NCBI GenBank assembly: GCA_910579465.1
Contig: CAJTUB010000005.1
Span: forward strand, 275,776 to 339,775
DNA from: an uncultured Lachnospiraceae bacterium
GTDB lineage: Bacteria > Bacillota > Clostridia > Lachnospirales > Lachnospiraceae
Reading direction: 5' to 3'
Length of the DNA stretch: 64,000 nt
Shown here: positions 43,017 through 52,815 of the stretch, piece by piece
Numbering within the stretch: position 1 is the stretch's first letter
How the letters are laid out: each line of letters starts with the position of its first letter
The notes under the pieces: generated by a model
Databases searched by the model: none
What the model saw: only the letters and a program-made list of their open reading frames with translations
What the model was told of the DNA's origin: nothing
Made by a program: the position numbers and the translations under genes

Positions 43017-44708
43017 ATGTCCACAAAGGCTTATTACAAGCACGAGGAAATCGGCGCTGGCAAAGTAGGTTTTTCCAGAACCCGTTCCATCATCGAAGCC
43101 GCTTTTTACGGCAACAATGTAGTTAAGGTAAACTCCTTAAAAGAGGCGTACAATCTCGCAAAGAACTCTCCGGGCACTATCGTAACCGATATGCCGGTTT
43201 ACAGAGGCGAAGAGTTCGGTCTTGAAAGCGATGCGAAAGTGCTGCTGTTCAATGACGGCGCCGTTACCGGCCGTTATGCTACCGCACGCCGCATTAAGGG
43301 CGAGCCGGGCGTAGATGATGTAAAGCTCGACAAGGTTGTTATGGACGCTGTTTACGAGACCCGCTGGAAGACCATGTATCATGCAGAGTGCTTCGTAGGT
43401 CTTGATCCGGAGTTCATGGTAAAGGCACATTTGCTGATTCCGGAAGGCGAAGAGAACCTGTTGTATAACTGGATGATTAACTTCCAGTATATGTCTGATG
43501 AATATGTAAAGATGTACAAAAACTCCAAACCGGTCGGCGACGGCAAGGAAGCGGATATTTACATCTTCTCTGATCCGCAGTGGATTCCGGGAAATCGTCC
43601 GGATGTCGATTACAGCTGCTTAAGCGACCCGCTTACGCTCTGCTATTTTGACACTGCAGAAAACTGCGCTGCAATCCTTGGTATGAAGTATTTTGGTGAG
43701 CACAAGAAGGGTACGCTTACGATGGCATGGGCAATCGCAAACCGTAACGGCTACGCTTCCTGCCACGGCGGCCAGAAGGAATATACGCTTTCCGACGGCT
43801 CCAAGTATGTTGCTTCCGTATTCGGTCTGTCCGGTTCCGGTAAGTCCACCCTGACCCACGCAAAGCACGGCGGCAAGTATGGTGTTACAGTTCTCCATGA
43901 TGATGCTTTCATCATTAACTCTGACACCTGTTCTTCCATCGCGCTTGAGCCGACTTATTTTGATAAGACTGCTGACTACCCGACCGGCTGCCCGGACAAC
44001 AAGTATCTGTTATCTGCACAGAACTGCTCGGCTACCATGGACGAGGACGGCAAGATTCAGCTTGTAACCGAAGATATCCGTAACGGCAACGGTCGTGCAA
44101 TCAAGTCCAAGCTCTGGTCTCCGAACCGTGTGGACAAGATTGTATCTCCGGTCAACTCCATCTTCTGGATTATGAAGGACCCGACCATCCCGCCGGTAGT
44201 TAAGTTAAAGGGTGCTGCACTTGCTTCGGTTATGGGTGCTACACTGGCAACCAAGACCTCTACCGCAGAGCGTGTTGCTGCAGGCACCGACCTGAACGCA
44301 CTCCGTATCGTTCCGTACGCAAATCCGTTCAGAACCTATCCGCTTGCAAACGACTATGTGAAGTTTAAGAAGCTTGTAGAAGAAAAGAACGTTGACTGCT
44401 ACATCATCAACACTGGTGACTTTATGGGCAAGAAGGTAAAGCCTGCCGATACGCTTGGTATTCTGGAAGCTATCGTTGAGGGCAAGGCTGCTTTCAAGCA
44501 GTGGGGTCCGTTTGAGGATATCGAAATCATGGATTGGGAAGGCTTTGCTCCGGACATGAACGACAGCGATTACCTTACCCAGTTAAAGGCTGCTATGCAG
44601 AACCGTGTGGACGCTGTTGCTAAGTTTGCAACCGCAAAGGACGGCTATGATAAGCTTCCGGATGAGGCTCTTGCAGCACTGCAGAAGCTCGTTGACGAGT
44701 TAAAGTAA
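43017..44708 (+). CDS. pckA: Phosphoenolpyruvate carboxykinase (ATP)
   Basis: 563 residues. Interconverts oxaloacetate and PEP with ATP/ADP in the cytoplasm; in gut Clostridia it can run toward oxaloacetate during fermentation or toward gluconeogenesis. The P-loop (kinase-1a) FGLSGSGKSTLTH at about residue 280, the metal-binding kinase-2 motif VLHDDAFII, and NGRAIKSKLWSPNRVDKI are clear. AAGGAGG is eight bases before the ATG. Perfect promoter and codon bias toward a few codons (GGC, GCT, AAG) suggest high expression. Single-gene transcript ending at 44740-44769. Confidence 0.97.
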   Translation: MSTKAYYKHEEIGAGKVGFSRTRSIIEAAFYGNNVVKVNSLKEAYNLAKNSPGTIVTDMPVYRGEEFGLESDAKVLLFNDGAVTGRYATARRIKGEPGVDDVKLDKVVMDAVYETRWKTMYHAECFVGLDPEFMVKAHLLIPEGEENLLYNWMINFQYMSDEYVKMYKNSKPVGDGKEADIYIFSDPQWIPGNRPDVDYSCLSDPLTLCYFDTAENCAAILGMKYFGEHKKGTLTMAWAIANRNGYASCHGGQKEYTLSDGSKYVASVFGLSGSGKSTLTHAKHGGKYGVTVLHDDAFIINSDTCSSIALEPTYFDKTADYPTGCPDNKYLLSAQNCSATMDEDGKIQLVTEDIRNGNGRAIKSKLWSPNRVDKIVSPVNSIFWIMKDPTIPPVVKLKGAALASVMGATLATKTSTAERVAAGTDLNALRIVPYANPFRTYPLANDYVKFKKLVEEKNVDCYIINTGDFMGKKVKPADTLGILEAIVEGKAAFKQWGPFEDIEIMDWEGFAPDMNDSDYLTQLKAAMQNRVDAVAKFATAKDGYDKLPDEALAALQKLVDELK

Positions 44709-44739
44709 GTCTGGATTTTAATTCTGAATATCTTTTAAA

Positions 44740-44769
44740 AAGGGGCTGCGCTTCGTATCGCAGCCCCTT
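44740..44769. terminator. Bidirectional terminator between pckA and the hybrid kinase gene
   Basis: 11-bp stem AAGGGGCTGCG (44740-44750)/CGCAGCCCCTT (44759-44769), followed on the plus strand by GCTTTTG and on the minus strand by TTTTTAAAAG. Serves the two convergent genes. Confidence 0.88.
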
Positions 44770-44792
44770 GCTTTTGTTCTTTCCTGTTCTTC

Positions 44793-47700
44793 CTACACCG
44801 CAGTTTTTTTGTTTCCGCGGATTACCTCATCCAGCTTCCGGTACAGCTTATCTACCTCCACCGGCTTGGAGAGATGACCGTTCATGCCGCATTCCACAGA
44901 CTTTTTCAAATCGTCGTCAAAAGCATTCGCCGACATGGCAACAATCGGTATCGTACGGCAGTCCTCGCGCTCTATGCTCCGGATGGTACGCGTTGCCTCC
45001 AGACCGTCCATCACCGGCATCATAATATCCATCAGAATTGCATCGTATGTGCCCGGCTCCGTAGTGCGGATACGCTCTACCGCCTGTGCACCGTCATAGA
45101 CACAGTCCACTATAAAATTGCGCTCCTCTAACAGACTCTGCGCAATCTCAGCATTCAGCTCATTGTCCTCTACTACCAGAATCCGGCACCCGTCAAAGGA
45201 AATCTCCTTCTCCTCCGGCTCCGCCTCCATATTTTCACCAAGCTCCAGTGAAACGGAAAAGCTGAACGTACTTCCCTTTCCCAGCTCGCTCTCCAGCTGG
45301 ATACTGCTTCCCATCATCTGAATCAGGCGGCTGCTGATAGAAAGCCCCAGACCTGTACCACGCTGCTTCGACGGGTCCGCAGCGGCAGTACCCGCCTGCT
45401 CAAAGGAACGGAATACTCTCCCCTGGTCCTCTTTTGCAATCCCGGCTCCTGTATCGCGCACTGCAAAATAAACGAGCGCTTCCGTCTCCGTCGCCTCCGT
45501 CTCATGCACCATCAGGGTAATCCTTCCGTCCTCCGGGGTAAACTTTACCGCATTGCCTAACAGATTAATCAGCACCTGGCTGATTCTCATCCTGTCTGCC
45601 ACAAACCAGTTGTGCGTCAACCGGATATCCTGTACAAAATCAATACGCTTACCGGCCGCCTGAGGCGCTATCAGCTCCTTGATGGTATCTAACATTTCAT
45701 ATATGTTGAAATCAAACGGGTCAAGCTTCATCTTGCCGCTCTCAATCTTAGACATATCCAGAATGTCGTTAATCAATCCGAGCAGATAATTTGAAGAAGA
45801 CTGTATCTTCTGCAGACAATCCACAACCCTTTCCTGACTCTGGTCCTGCTGCAAGGCAATGGCTGTCATGCCGATAATGCCGTTCATAGGCGTACGGATT
45901 TCGTGGCTCATCCGGGACAAAAAGTCTGACTTTGCCTTGCTGGCAATGTCGTGCTGCTGCTGGTTCAGCTGGCTCTCAACTACCCTGCCAAGCTCTACAA
46001 GATTCTGATACTCCTCCGGATTCTCTAACAGCTCCGGTTCAATCCCCAGAATACAGAGATTTCCCATATAGCTTCCGTTATCATACATCGGAAGCATAAC
46101 GCCCTGCTGGCCTGGCGCAATGCTTAAAAAGCACTGGAGCTCCGGCCTCTGGCTGTCCTCCTCTGAAAAATAACGTACCTCCTCCTGGCCCAGCCAGTCA
46201 AAGAATCTCTCCTTCTCTTCTTCCCGGTACTGCCTTACATTTTCACGGACAGCCTCTCTGTTTCTATGCCATTGATAGTCCAGATAGTTGGAACTGAAAT
46301 CATCCCGGAGCACGGATACCAATACGTCGCACGCCTGATAAAACCTGCCGACCTTTTGAATCATCAGCAGCATCTGTGCAGGAAAATCAGCCCCCTTGCC
46401 AAACAAATTCAATGCCAGCGATACCAGACTGACCTCCTCGCTGTAATCCAGGGTATTGATTTCACGCCCCTGCAATTCCGGCAGAGGCGTAAGCCTTTTC
46501 TCCGGAATATCCTCATAAAAAAGATACTGCCCTGTGGCATCCGGAACCACATGTCTGCTCGCCAGCTTTGCCATGCGGACGAGCGTTTCGGTACTCTGTT
46601 CCCTTTCTGCACAGGCCATACCGGCATAAACATCCACCTGGAATACTTCCGCTTCAAAGCTTGCGGAAATTCTTCCAAGCAAATCCTCTACAAACTCCAC
46701 TGCCTGCTTCTTTGACTGGTTTTCCAGCCATAGTACAAACTCATCCCCGTCAAGACGCAGCGCCACTGTCTGACACGTTGTCTTTTCGGTAAACTCCTGA
46801 CAGCTTTTCCTGGTCAGAAGTCCTATTTCCTCAAGAATCATATCGCCAAACACAATACCATTCTTTTCATTGCTCTCTTTCAGGTGCTTCAGAAACAGAT
46901 TTATCATTACGCCGTCCTGCCGGTGCCTGCGGCACTCACGGAGACGTTCCATGCCCGCGCTGAACACATAAAGACCAGTTACGCCGTCTGTCGTATTCTT
47001 CCTGAGCTGTTCTGCTTCCCTCTCCTTCTGCTCCTGTATATTGCGGATGCTTCCCACCATCTTCCGCCGCTTTCCGTCCGTATCATAAACCACGTTGCCG
47101 GAAAGCGCCACCCATTCAAAATCCGTATTTTCCGGCCAGTTCATCCGGAACTCCACAGCCAGCCTGTCGGCTTTGCTCTGCAGCACCTGGACGACATTCT
47201 CACGGTCCGCCTCATAAATATACTGAGGCGCAATGAAACCGCTTCCAAAGTCCTGACACTCCCAATGCCCGCTCATTGTCTTATGGTTTACGATATCCAG
47301 TACATGGCTCTGAAAATCATACGAAAAGAAGATATCCTTAGAGGACTCCAGGGCAACCCGGTAGCGCTCCTTTTCCTCCAGAAGAATATTCTCCGCCTCT
47401 TTCTGCCTTTCTGTCAAATCATTCACGACATCATACAATGCGTCTATCTCTAAGATATTAGAAAGCTTAAACTCCTGCAGCCCTGCACTTCCCTTGCTGA
47501 TGCAATACATCAGGGACTGGACCGGTCTGGTCAGGTGCTTTACCAGAAAGTAAATGCCGAATACGCCGAAAATCAAACCGATTAATACGGCAGCAACCAT
47601 CCAGATATAAAGCTGCTGGCTCATGCCAAAAAGGTCTTCCTCTGTTTTTAAACTCAAAAGCACCCACTCTGTATTCTCATAAGGAACATTATTGCTATAC

Positions 47701-48734
47701 AGCTTTAGCGGACAGGTTACCGCATAAACCCTCTGCTTATTCAGCCGGGCATTCTGTATCAGCGAAAGATTTTCATAGTCGGTATCCTGCAGAATAAGCG
47801 TATCCCTCGTAGAGCAAAGCAAATCATAAAGGACGCCCTTTCCCACCAGCGGGACGTAGCTGCCATCTGCCTGTCTGACTGCCAGCATATAGCCTGACTG
47901 CTGGGAATCATTCAGCTCCGCTACCGGAAAATAGTCGCACAGCCTCCGGCTGGAAATTTCGACTCCCAGCACACCGTATACCCGGCCTTGATAGCGGAGG
48001 GGAAGGGAGTATGTAATCATCTCATAGGAATCTATCGTTCCTTTCTCTAAAATAAACGGCATGGACCAATAGCCCAGATCCTTCGTATCGGCATCCGCAT
48101 ACTCTGTCCCGGCTCTCCACGGCTCATAAAAATAACGGTCAGAGGCATTCTGTCCCAGACCATCCATATGAAAGCGGGTGGTCCAATTCGTATCCAAAGG
48201 AATATTCCACTCTCTGGCCAGGTGCTTGCTTCCTCTCTCTAACAGCAGGTCAGAATAATTTGCAGGATTTGTATCCGGGTCGGAATCCCGGATAAAGAAG
48301 CCGTCAAAGTCCTGCGCCTCCATATCCGTTTCCGTCAGAACAAGAAAAATACCCGTCGTAAAGCTGTTCTGCAAAATATCAAGACATTCCGGAAAAATCT
48401 GCTCCAACAGCTTATTCTTCATTTCCTTCGAATATAAAAACTCATCCAGCCCTACATGTTCACTTCTCAGAAGCTGCTTTAAGGCATCACTTATGAGCAC
48501 TTCCTGCTCATAAATGGATGCCCAGCGCTGATTCATATCATTTTCCAGAACTACCTTCCGGTTCTCCAGCAAACGGCTCATCATGCCACTGGAGTATTCC
48601 TTCAGCATTCTTGTGGTCTTCCTGACCTCCAGCGTACCGATGGTAATAACACTTTGTACCAGCATGATGGCAATCAGGGGGACCAGAAAAATCCTGAATA
48701 TCGTTGCCTTTTTTCTTTTTTGATTCTTTTTCAT
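44793..48734 (-). CDS. Very large membrane hybrid sensor histidine kinase with PAS, GGDEF-like, GAF and receiver domains
   Basis: 1313 residues. N-terminal membrane helix (about 12-34), long extracytoplasmic Cache-type sensor (about 35-370), second helix (VAAVLIGLIFGVFGIYFLV), HAMP, PAS (about 455-580), a GGDEF-fold domain with LDGDEFVLW in the active-site position (about 590-750), a GAF-like region (770-930), HisKA with phospho-acceptor SHEIRTPMNG (about 950), ATPase with GTGLGLSIS and a C-terminal receiver (RILVVEDNELNAEIA, phospho-acceptor Asp in LMDIMMPVMDG). Its ATG overlaps the stop of the preceding solute-binding protein (TAATG), suggesting the two form one sensor. No cognate output regulator with DNA-binding domain lies nearby. 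Confidence 0.9.
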   Translation of the reverse strand: MKKNQKRKKATIFRIFLVPLIAIMLVQSVITIGTLEVRKTTRMLKEYSSGMMSRLLENRKVVLENDMNQRWASIYEQEVLISDALKQLLRSEHVGLDEFLYSKEMKNKLLEQIFPECLDILQNSFTTGIFLVLTETDMEAQDFDGFFIRDSDPDTNPANYSDLLLERGSKHLAREWNIPLDTNWTTRFHMDGLGQNASDRYFYEPWRAGTEYADADTKDLGYWSMPFILEKGTIDSYEMITYSLPLRYQGRVYGVLGVEISSRRLCDYFPVAELNDSQQSGYMLAVRQADGSYVPLVGKGVLYDLLCSTRDTLILQDTDYENLSLIQNARLNKQRVYAVTCPLKLYSNNVPYENTEWVLLSLKTEEDLFGMSQQLYIWMVAAVLIGLIFGVFGIYFLVKHLTRPVQSLMYCISKGSAGLQEFKLSNILEIDALYDVVNDLTERQKEAENILLEEKERYRVALESSKDIFFSYDFQSHVLDIVNHKTMSGHWECQDFGSGFIAPQYIYEADRENVVQVLQSKADRLAVEFRMNWPENTDFEWVALSGNVVYDTDGKRRKMVGSIRNIQEQKEREAEQLRKNTTDGVTGLYVFSAGMERLRECRRHRQDGVMINLFLKHLKESNEKNGIVFGDMILEEIGLLTRKSCQEFTEKTTCQTVALRLDGDEFVLWLENQSKKQAVEFVEDLLGRISASFEAEVFQVDVYAGMACAEREQSTETLVRMAKLASRHVVPDATGQYLFYEDIPEKRLTPLPELQGREINTLDYSEEVSLVSLALNLFGKGADFPAQMLLMIQKVGRFYQACDVLVSVLRDDFSSNYLDYQWHRNREAVRENVRQYREEEKERFFDWLGQEEVRYFSEEDSQRPELQCFLSIAPGQQGVMLPMYDNGSYMGNLCILGIEPELLENPEEYQNLVELGRVVESQLNQQQHDIASKAKSDFLSRMSHEIRTPMNGIIGMTAIALQQDQSQERVVDCLQKIQSSSNYLLGLINDILDMSKIESGKMKLDPFDFNIYEMLDTIKELIAPQAAGKRIDFVQDIRLTHNWFVADRMRISQVLINLLGNAVKFTPEDGRITLMVHETEATETEALVYFAVRDTGAGIAKEDQGRVFRSFEQAGTAAADPSKQRGTGLGLSISSRLIQMMGSSIQLESELGKGSTFSFSVSLELGENMEAEPEEKEISFDGCRILVVEDNELNAEIAQSLLEERNFIVDCVYDGAQAVERIRTTEPGTYDAILMDIMMPVMDGLEATRTIRSIEREDCRTIPIVAMSANAFDDDLKKSVECGMNGHLSKPVEVDKLYRKLDEVIRGNKKTAV

Positions 48735-50197
48735 TATGATTCCTGCTTACCTGCTGCACGGTTCAGTGCATCACAAAAAGAATTATACCATTCCTCGAAG
48801 GCTTCCTCTGTCACATACGACGCTGACGCCTCCTCCAAGCTCTTTCCCTGCCCTAATGCTTCCTCTACACTCTTACGGTCCTTTGCCGCCTTGTCCGCAA
48901 GGTTGTATTCCAGTACCTTTCTTGCAGCAGAGCCGTTTTCAAAGCTCTTATTCGTATACAGTGTCAGACCGTCCATCTCACGGAAAATGGTCGTCAGGCA
49001 GTCATAGGTCTTCGGTGCTACCGTAAGCTGCTTCTCTGCAATCACCTGGTCCAGCTTTTCCTTGCTGTTTGCCTCCTTCAGCACTGGAAGATAGCCGGAT
49101 ACGCTGCCAAACTGCAAATTATTCTCTGCCTCTGTAAACCACTTCAGAAACTCTACTGCCGCATACTCATGCTTCTCATCGGACTTGCTGACTACCATCC
49201 CGGCGCCCTGCTGCACGGCATATTGTCTCCCGCCTTCAAAAACCGGCGCTGCCATCACAATATACTCAATGGCATAGGAGGAATCCTCCATCTCCACCTG
49301 CTTCGGAAAATACATCGCGGAGGACGTGGAACCCGTATAAGCAAGAAGCTCTCCTGTCTTCACATCATCCGAGCGGAACGAGCCGTAAGCTCCGAAGTAT
49401 CCCTTCACCATAGGCACATAATAATTCTCCCAAAGACGCCGCAGCTCATCCTTTGGTACATTTAAGGTCAGACTGCCGTTTTCTACCTGGAAAATCTCCA
49501 CACCGAGCTGCTGCATACCAATAATAAAATAATTGGCCATGGCATCCCTTCCGTAAAATGCCCTGCCGTCCTCCGGCACATCCGGCGTCAGGCTGTCCGT
49601 CCACTCATAATATGCCTTTGCGGTAGCTGCCACGCCCTCTATCGTTTTCAAATCCTCCAAAGAAGCACCTGTAGCTGCTGCAAACTGTTCCCAGTCTGTC
49701 TTGTTAATCATCATAATCTCTGTGGACTTTGCCGTCGGAAAAATTCTCAGCGTACCGTCCGCTGCAATACGGCCCTCCTCAATATAGGAATCCACATACT
49801 TTTCCAGATCCTCTTTATCAAGGTAATCCGACAGATTCGCTAATGCGCCCGCCTGCTCTACCTCATAGGCAGTATCCGCATAGGAGGAAAAAATATCCGG
49901 CATTGCGTCCGCGCCTACCTTCCCGGCAATTGAATCCCTTACTGCCGTCTCCAGGTCAGAAACGGAACCCTGGCTGTAGCCCTGCACATAAATTCCCTTT
50001 TCCCTGCCTACCGTATCATTAAACTCTTCTATCAGGGCGTCAAATGCCACCTGCTGGGAACCGTTATAATAATGCCACACCGTCAGAGAGACAGGATTCT
50101 TAGGATCCAAAGGACTTTTCTTCCCGCATCCTGCCAGACTAAATGCCAAAACCGCCATCATACATAAACTTCCGATTAACTTCTTTGCATTTTTCAT
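48734..50197 (-). CDS. Orphan extracellular solute-binding lipoprotein coupled to the hybrid kinase
   Basis: 487 residues. Lipoprotein signal with lipobox SLAGC (Cys at about 24). Family-1 solute-binding fold: VSLTVWHYYNGSQQVAFDALIEEF, MPDIFSSYADTAYEVE, then VSKSDEKHEYAAVEFLKWF near the C-terminus. Such proteins normally bind sugars for ABC uptake, but no permease or ATPase gene is near and the stop codon overlaps the start of a histidine kinase. Inference: it captures a ligand at the surface and presents it to the kinase. Own promoter at 50331-50359. Confidence 0.87.
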   Translation of the reverse strand: MKNAKKLIGSLCMMAVLAFSLAGCGKKSPLDPKNPVSLTVWHYYNGSQQVAFDALIEEFNDTVGREKGIYVQGYSQGSVSDLETAVRDSIAGKVGADAMPDIFSSYADTAYEVEQAGALANLSDYLDKEDLEKYVDSYIEEGRIAADGTLRIFPTAKSTEIMMINKTDWEQFAAATGASLEDLKTIEGVAATAKAYYEWTDSLTPDVPEDGRAFYGRDAMANYFIIGMQQLGVEIFQVENGSLTLNVPKDELRRLWENYYVPMVKGYFGAYGSFRSDDVKTGELLAYTGSTSSAMYFPKQVEMEDSSYAIEYIVMAAPVFEGGRQYAVQQGAGMVVSKSDEKHEYAAVEFLKWFTEAENNLQFGSVSGYLPVLKEANSKEKLDQVIAEKQLTVAPKTYDCLTTIFREMDGLTLYTNKSFENGSAARKVLEYNLADKAAKDRKSVEEALGQGKSLEEASASYVTEEAFEEWYNSFCDALNRAAGKQES

Positions 50198-50330
50198 ATG
50201 CCGCTCTTTCCTCCGTATTCACTTTTTAATTTTATGGACCACCCTGCCTTCTGCCGCTTTTCATTATGTATTTTTGCTTCCCCTGCTGCCCCTCGGCTTC
50301 TACAGCTGCCAGGCAGATTTTACTATTTTT

Positions 50331-50359
50331 ATTGTAGCACACGCTCTTTGTATTTTCAA
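50331..50359 (-). promoter_or_regulatory. Promoter of the solute-binding protein/kinase operon
   Basis: -35 TTGAAA (50354-50359), 17 bp, -10 TACAAT (50331-50336). About 130-base leader. The 323-bp gap 50198-50520 holds this promoter and the terminator below; nothing else supported. Confidence 0.75.
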
Positions 50360-50407
50360 TAGAATCATCCCTAGGTCAATATACCCAGAGGCCTCCGTTT
50401 CCTGCAC

Positions 50408-50446
50408 ATCAAAAGGGACTGCGCTTATGCGTCAGCCCCTCTTGAT
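50408..50446 (-). terminator. Terminator after the chemoreceptor gene
   Basis: ATCAA...TTGAT closes a stem that continues as GGG-A-CTG/CAG-C-CCC and CGC/GCG around a TTAT loop, with two mismatches and a bulge. On the minus strand the 3' arm ends CCCTTTTGAT. It resembles the 27834 and 44740 terminators in sequence. Confidence 0.7.
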
Positions 50447-50520
50447 ATGACACCATATTTATTATTTTAAGCAGAAAATCAGGTTTTAGAATCGGGTTTT
50501 ACAGGAAACAGCAAAACTCC

Positions 50521-52548
50521 TTATCTGATACGGAACTGGCCGATGAGCTGGTTCAACGTTCTTGCCTGGCCGGACAATTCCTTGGAAGCTGCAGCACTTT
50601 CCTCTGCGGCAACAGAGTTTGTCTGTACTACCCTGGAAATCTCTTTGATTCCTTTCTCCACCGAGGTAATCATCTCGGACTGCTGTACGCTGGCAGACGC
50701 AATTTCGTCCATCAGCATTTTAATTGACTCAATACATTCGTTTATCAGCTGCATTGCGGAAATTGCATGGTCAGTGGACTCTGCCCCTACCTTTATATCC
50801 TGAACGGACTGGCTGATCAGACTGCTTGTATTCTGGGCAGCTTCACCAGACTTGTTCGCAAGGCTCCGGACCTCGTCTGCCACAACCGAAAAGCCCTTTC
50901 CTGCGCTGCCTGCATGGGCAGCCTCAACCGAAGCGTTCAAAGCCAGCACATTTGTCTGGAACGCAATCTCTTCAATCGTTTTTATAATCGTGCTGATTTT
51001 GGTGGAAGACTGGTCGACGTTTCTCGTAGCGACAATCAGCTGCTCCATTTTTTTATCGGTTTCTGCGGCATATCCATTCGCCTTATCCACCAATTCACTG
51101 GCGTTGCTGCAGCGCACAGCGCTGTCTTTAATCTGCGAAGTAATCTCCGTCACATTGGATACAAGCCCTTCAACAGATAACGACTGCTCCATGGTTCCCC
51201 GGGACAGTGTCTCCACCCCTGTGGATACCTGGGCTGCGCCTGCATCCACCTGATTGGCAATACCGGAAATATCACACATCACACTCGTAAGATTCGTCCG
51301 GATTGTTTTCAGGCTTTCTGCCAGAACCTTGAAATCACCGATATAATATACCTCGTTCTTTGTAACATCTACTGCGATATTTCCCTTCGCCATCTCGCCT
51401 AAAATCCGTGCGATGTCGTCAATTGTTTTGCGCAGGCAGTTACAAACATTGTGTGTCGTCTGCGCAATCATGCCGATTTCATCTGTCCTGCCATAAAAGG
51501 CCTTCAACTCCCGGTCGGCAGAAAGGTCCAGATTTCCCAGATGCCCTATCGCACTCTCCACAATCAGAAGCTCCTTGCCCACCCGGTACAAAATCAGAAG
51601 CGTTACAAAGATAACGGCAACCGTTACCGCCGCACACAGCAGCCCTACCACAACACGCACTCTTGTAACTGCTCCGTAGACCTCTGCCTCACTGTCACGA
51701 ACCATAAAGACCCAGCCCCGGTCCTTCAAATACTTATAAACAACCAATTGAGCCACACCGTTTTCATCCTGATAGGAATATGTACCTGCCCCGGTGCCGT
51801 CATCCTCCCTCACACGGCGGATGATTTCCTGATACCCGCTGTCTGTCGTCTCCGTATTCAACAGCGCTTCATCCTGATGGTAAAGATATACGCCGGTCTC
51901 CGCGTTTAAAAATACATACTCACTGTCAGGCAGTCCCTCGATACTCAAATCCAGCAGCGCGTCCATCAAGCGGCTGGCATAAACACCGGCTCCCACATAG
52001 CCAATACACTCCTGCCCCTCAAAAATAGGATAATACATGGAAAGAATCATGCTCCCGGTTCCCGGAGACTTCATAATTCCTAAATTGGTCAGCTTCTGCT
52101 GTGCCAGAATCGTATCATGGAAAACCTTTAACGATTCCCCCTTCCGGGTAGTCATTCCGACTGCTCCCCGGGACGTATGTGTCAGGACATAGGTATCCGG
52201 AGTCGCAATATACAAGCCCTCAAAATCCCCCTTAACCGCGGCAAATTCCTCCGTATACTTCTGCACCTTCTCTAACAGCCCGGAATCCTCCGGATTCGCC
52301 AGGAGCTCACGCACCTCACTGCCAAGGGCAAAAGCCGTCACATATTCCTCTGCAGAGGTTACATAATCGTTAATGATAGCAGCTCTGGCCTCTACCGCAT
52401 CTGTCATCTGGTTTGTAATATTGCTCTTAACCACAGAAGCAACATTATCCGACACAATAAACCAAAGCGACAGCATCCCTGCTAAAATGATAACGGTTGT
52501 AATAATGCCAATACGTGTTGCAAGCTTACGGTTTACTAGAAATTTCAT
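50521..52548 (-). CDS. Methyl-accepting chemotaxis protein
   Basis: 675 residues from the ATG with GGAGG eight bases upstream. One membrane helix at 8-28, a dCache-type extracytoplasmic sensor (about 30-285, with ITNQMTDAVEARAAIINDYV and YYPIFEGQECIGYVGAGVYA), a second helix (about 295-320), a HAMP-like segment and the signalling hairpin whose tip is GFSVVADEVRSLANKSGEAAQ. Transfers ligand binding to CheA/CheW and the flagella. Ligand unknown; small amino acid or carboxylate binding is common for dCache sensors. Single-gene transcript. Confidence 0.95.
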   Translation of the reverse strand: MKFLVNRKLATRIGIITTVIILAGMLSLWFIVSDNVASVVKSNITNQMTDAVEARAAIINDYVTSAEEYVTAFALGSEVRELLANPEDSGLLEKVQKYTEEFAAVKGDFEGLYIATPDTYVLTHTSRGAVGMTTRKGESLKVFHDTILAQQKLTNLGIMKSPGTGSMILSMYYPIFEGQECIGYVGAGVYASRLMDALLDLSIEGLPDSEYVFLNAETGVYLYHQDEALLNTETTDSGYQEIIRRVREDDGTGAGTYSYQDENGVAQLVVYKYLKDRGWVFMVRDSEAEVYGAVTRVRVVVGLLCAAVTVAVIFVTLLILYRVGKELLIVESAIGHLGNLDLSADRELKAFYGRTDEIGMIAQTTHNVCNCLRKTIDDIARILGEMAKGNIAVDVTKNEVYYIGDFKVLAESLKTIRTNLTSVMCDISGIANQVDAGAAQVSTGVETLSRGTMEQSLSVEGLVSNVTEITSQIKDSAVRCSNASELVDKANGYAAETDKKMEQLIVATRNVDQSSTKISTIIKTIEEIAFQTNVLALNASVEAAHAGSAGKGFSVVADEVRSLANKSGEAAQNTSSLISQSVQDIKVGAESTDHAISAMQLINECIESIKMLMDEIASASVQQSEMITSVEKGIKEISRVVQTNSVAAEESAAASKELSGQARTLNQLIGQFRIR

Positions 52549-52650
52549 TTTAGTTTCCTCCATGACAAAAAATAAACTTTATATTGGAAAAAACAATTCA
52601 TTTGCCAGGTCATCTCTTATTGAAAACAGCAATGAATTTTCGTGTAAAGT

Positions 52651-52679
52651 ATTCTAACATAAACCATTCTGTTTTTCAA
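52651..52679 (-). promoter_or_regulatory. Promoter of the chemoreceptor gene
   Basis: -35 TTGAAA (52674-52679), 17 bp, -10 TAGAAT (52651-52656); leader about 100 bases. Confidence 0.75.
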
Positions 52680-52728
52680 TATTTTCTTATATCTTAATTG
52701 TTCTTAGCACAATCCGTCAAGAAAAAAG

Positions 52729-52780
52729 ACAGCAGATGGTGTATGCTGTAATTGTCATTCAGGACGCAAGACACTTTAAT
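52729..52780 (+). promoter_or_regulatory. Promoter and possible operator of the ABC exporter pair
   Basis: -35 TTGTCA (52752-52757), 17 bp, -10 TTTAAT (52775-52780). Just upstream is the inverted repeat ACAGCA-N9-TGCTGT (52729-52749), a candidate regulator site. Confidence 0.6.
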
Positions 52781-52815
52781 AGTTGATAATATTTTCGATG
52801 AAGAAGGATGATGTT

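Noticed and set aside
46380..47040. Calling the hybrid kinase an active diguanylate cyclase
   Set aside because: The active-site motif reads DGDEF with the first Gly missing; activity cannot be assumed from sequence.
52564..52815. A bacteriocin or lantibiotic precursor near the ABC exporter pair
   Set aside because: I looked on both strands of the adjacent gaps for a short frame with a double-Gly or lipobox leader and a ribosome site and found none.
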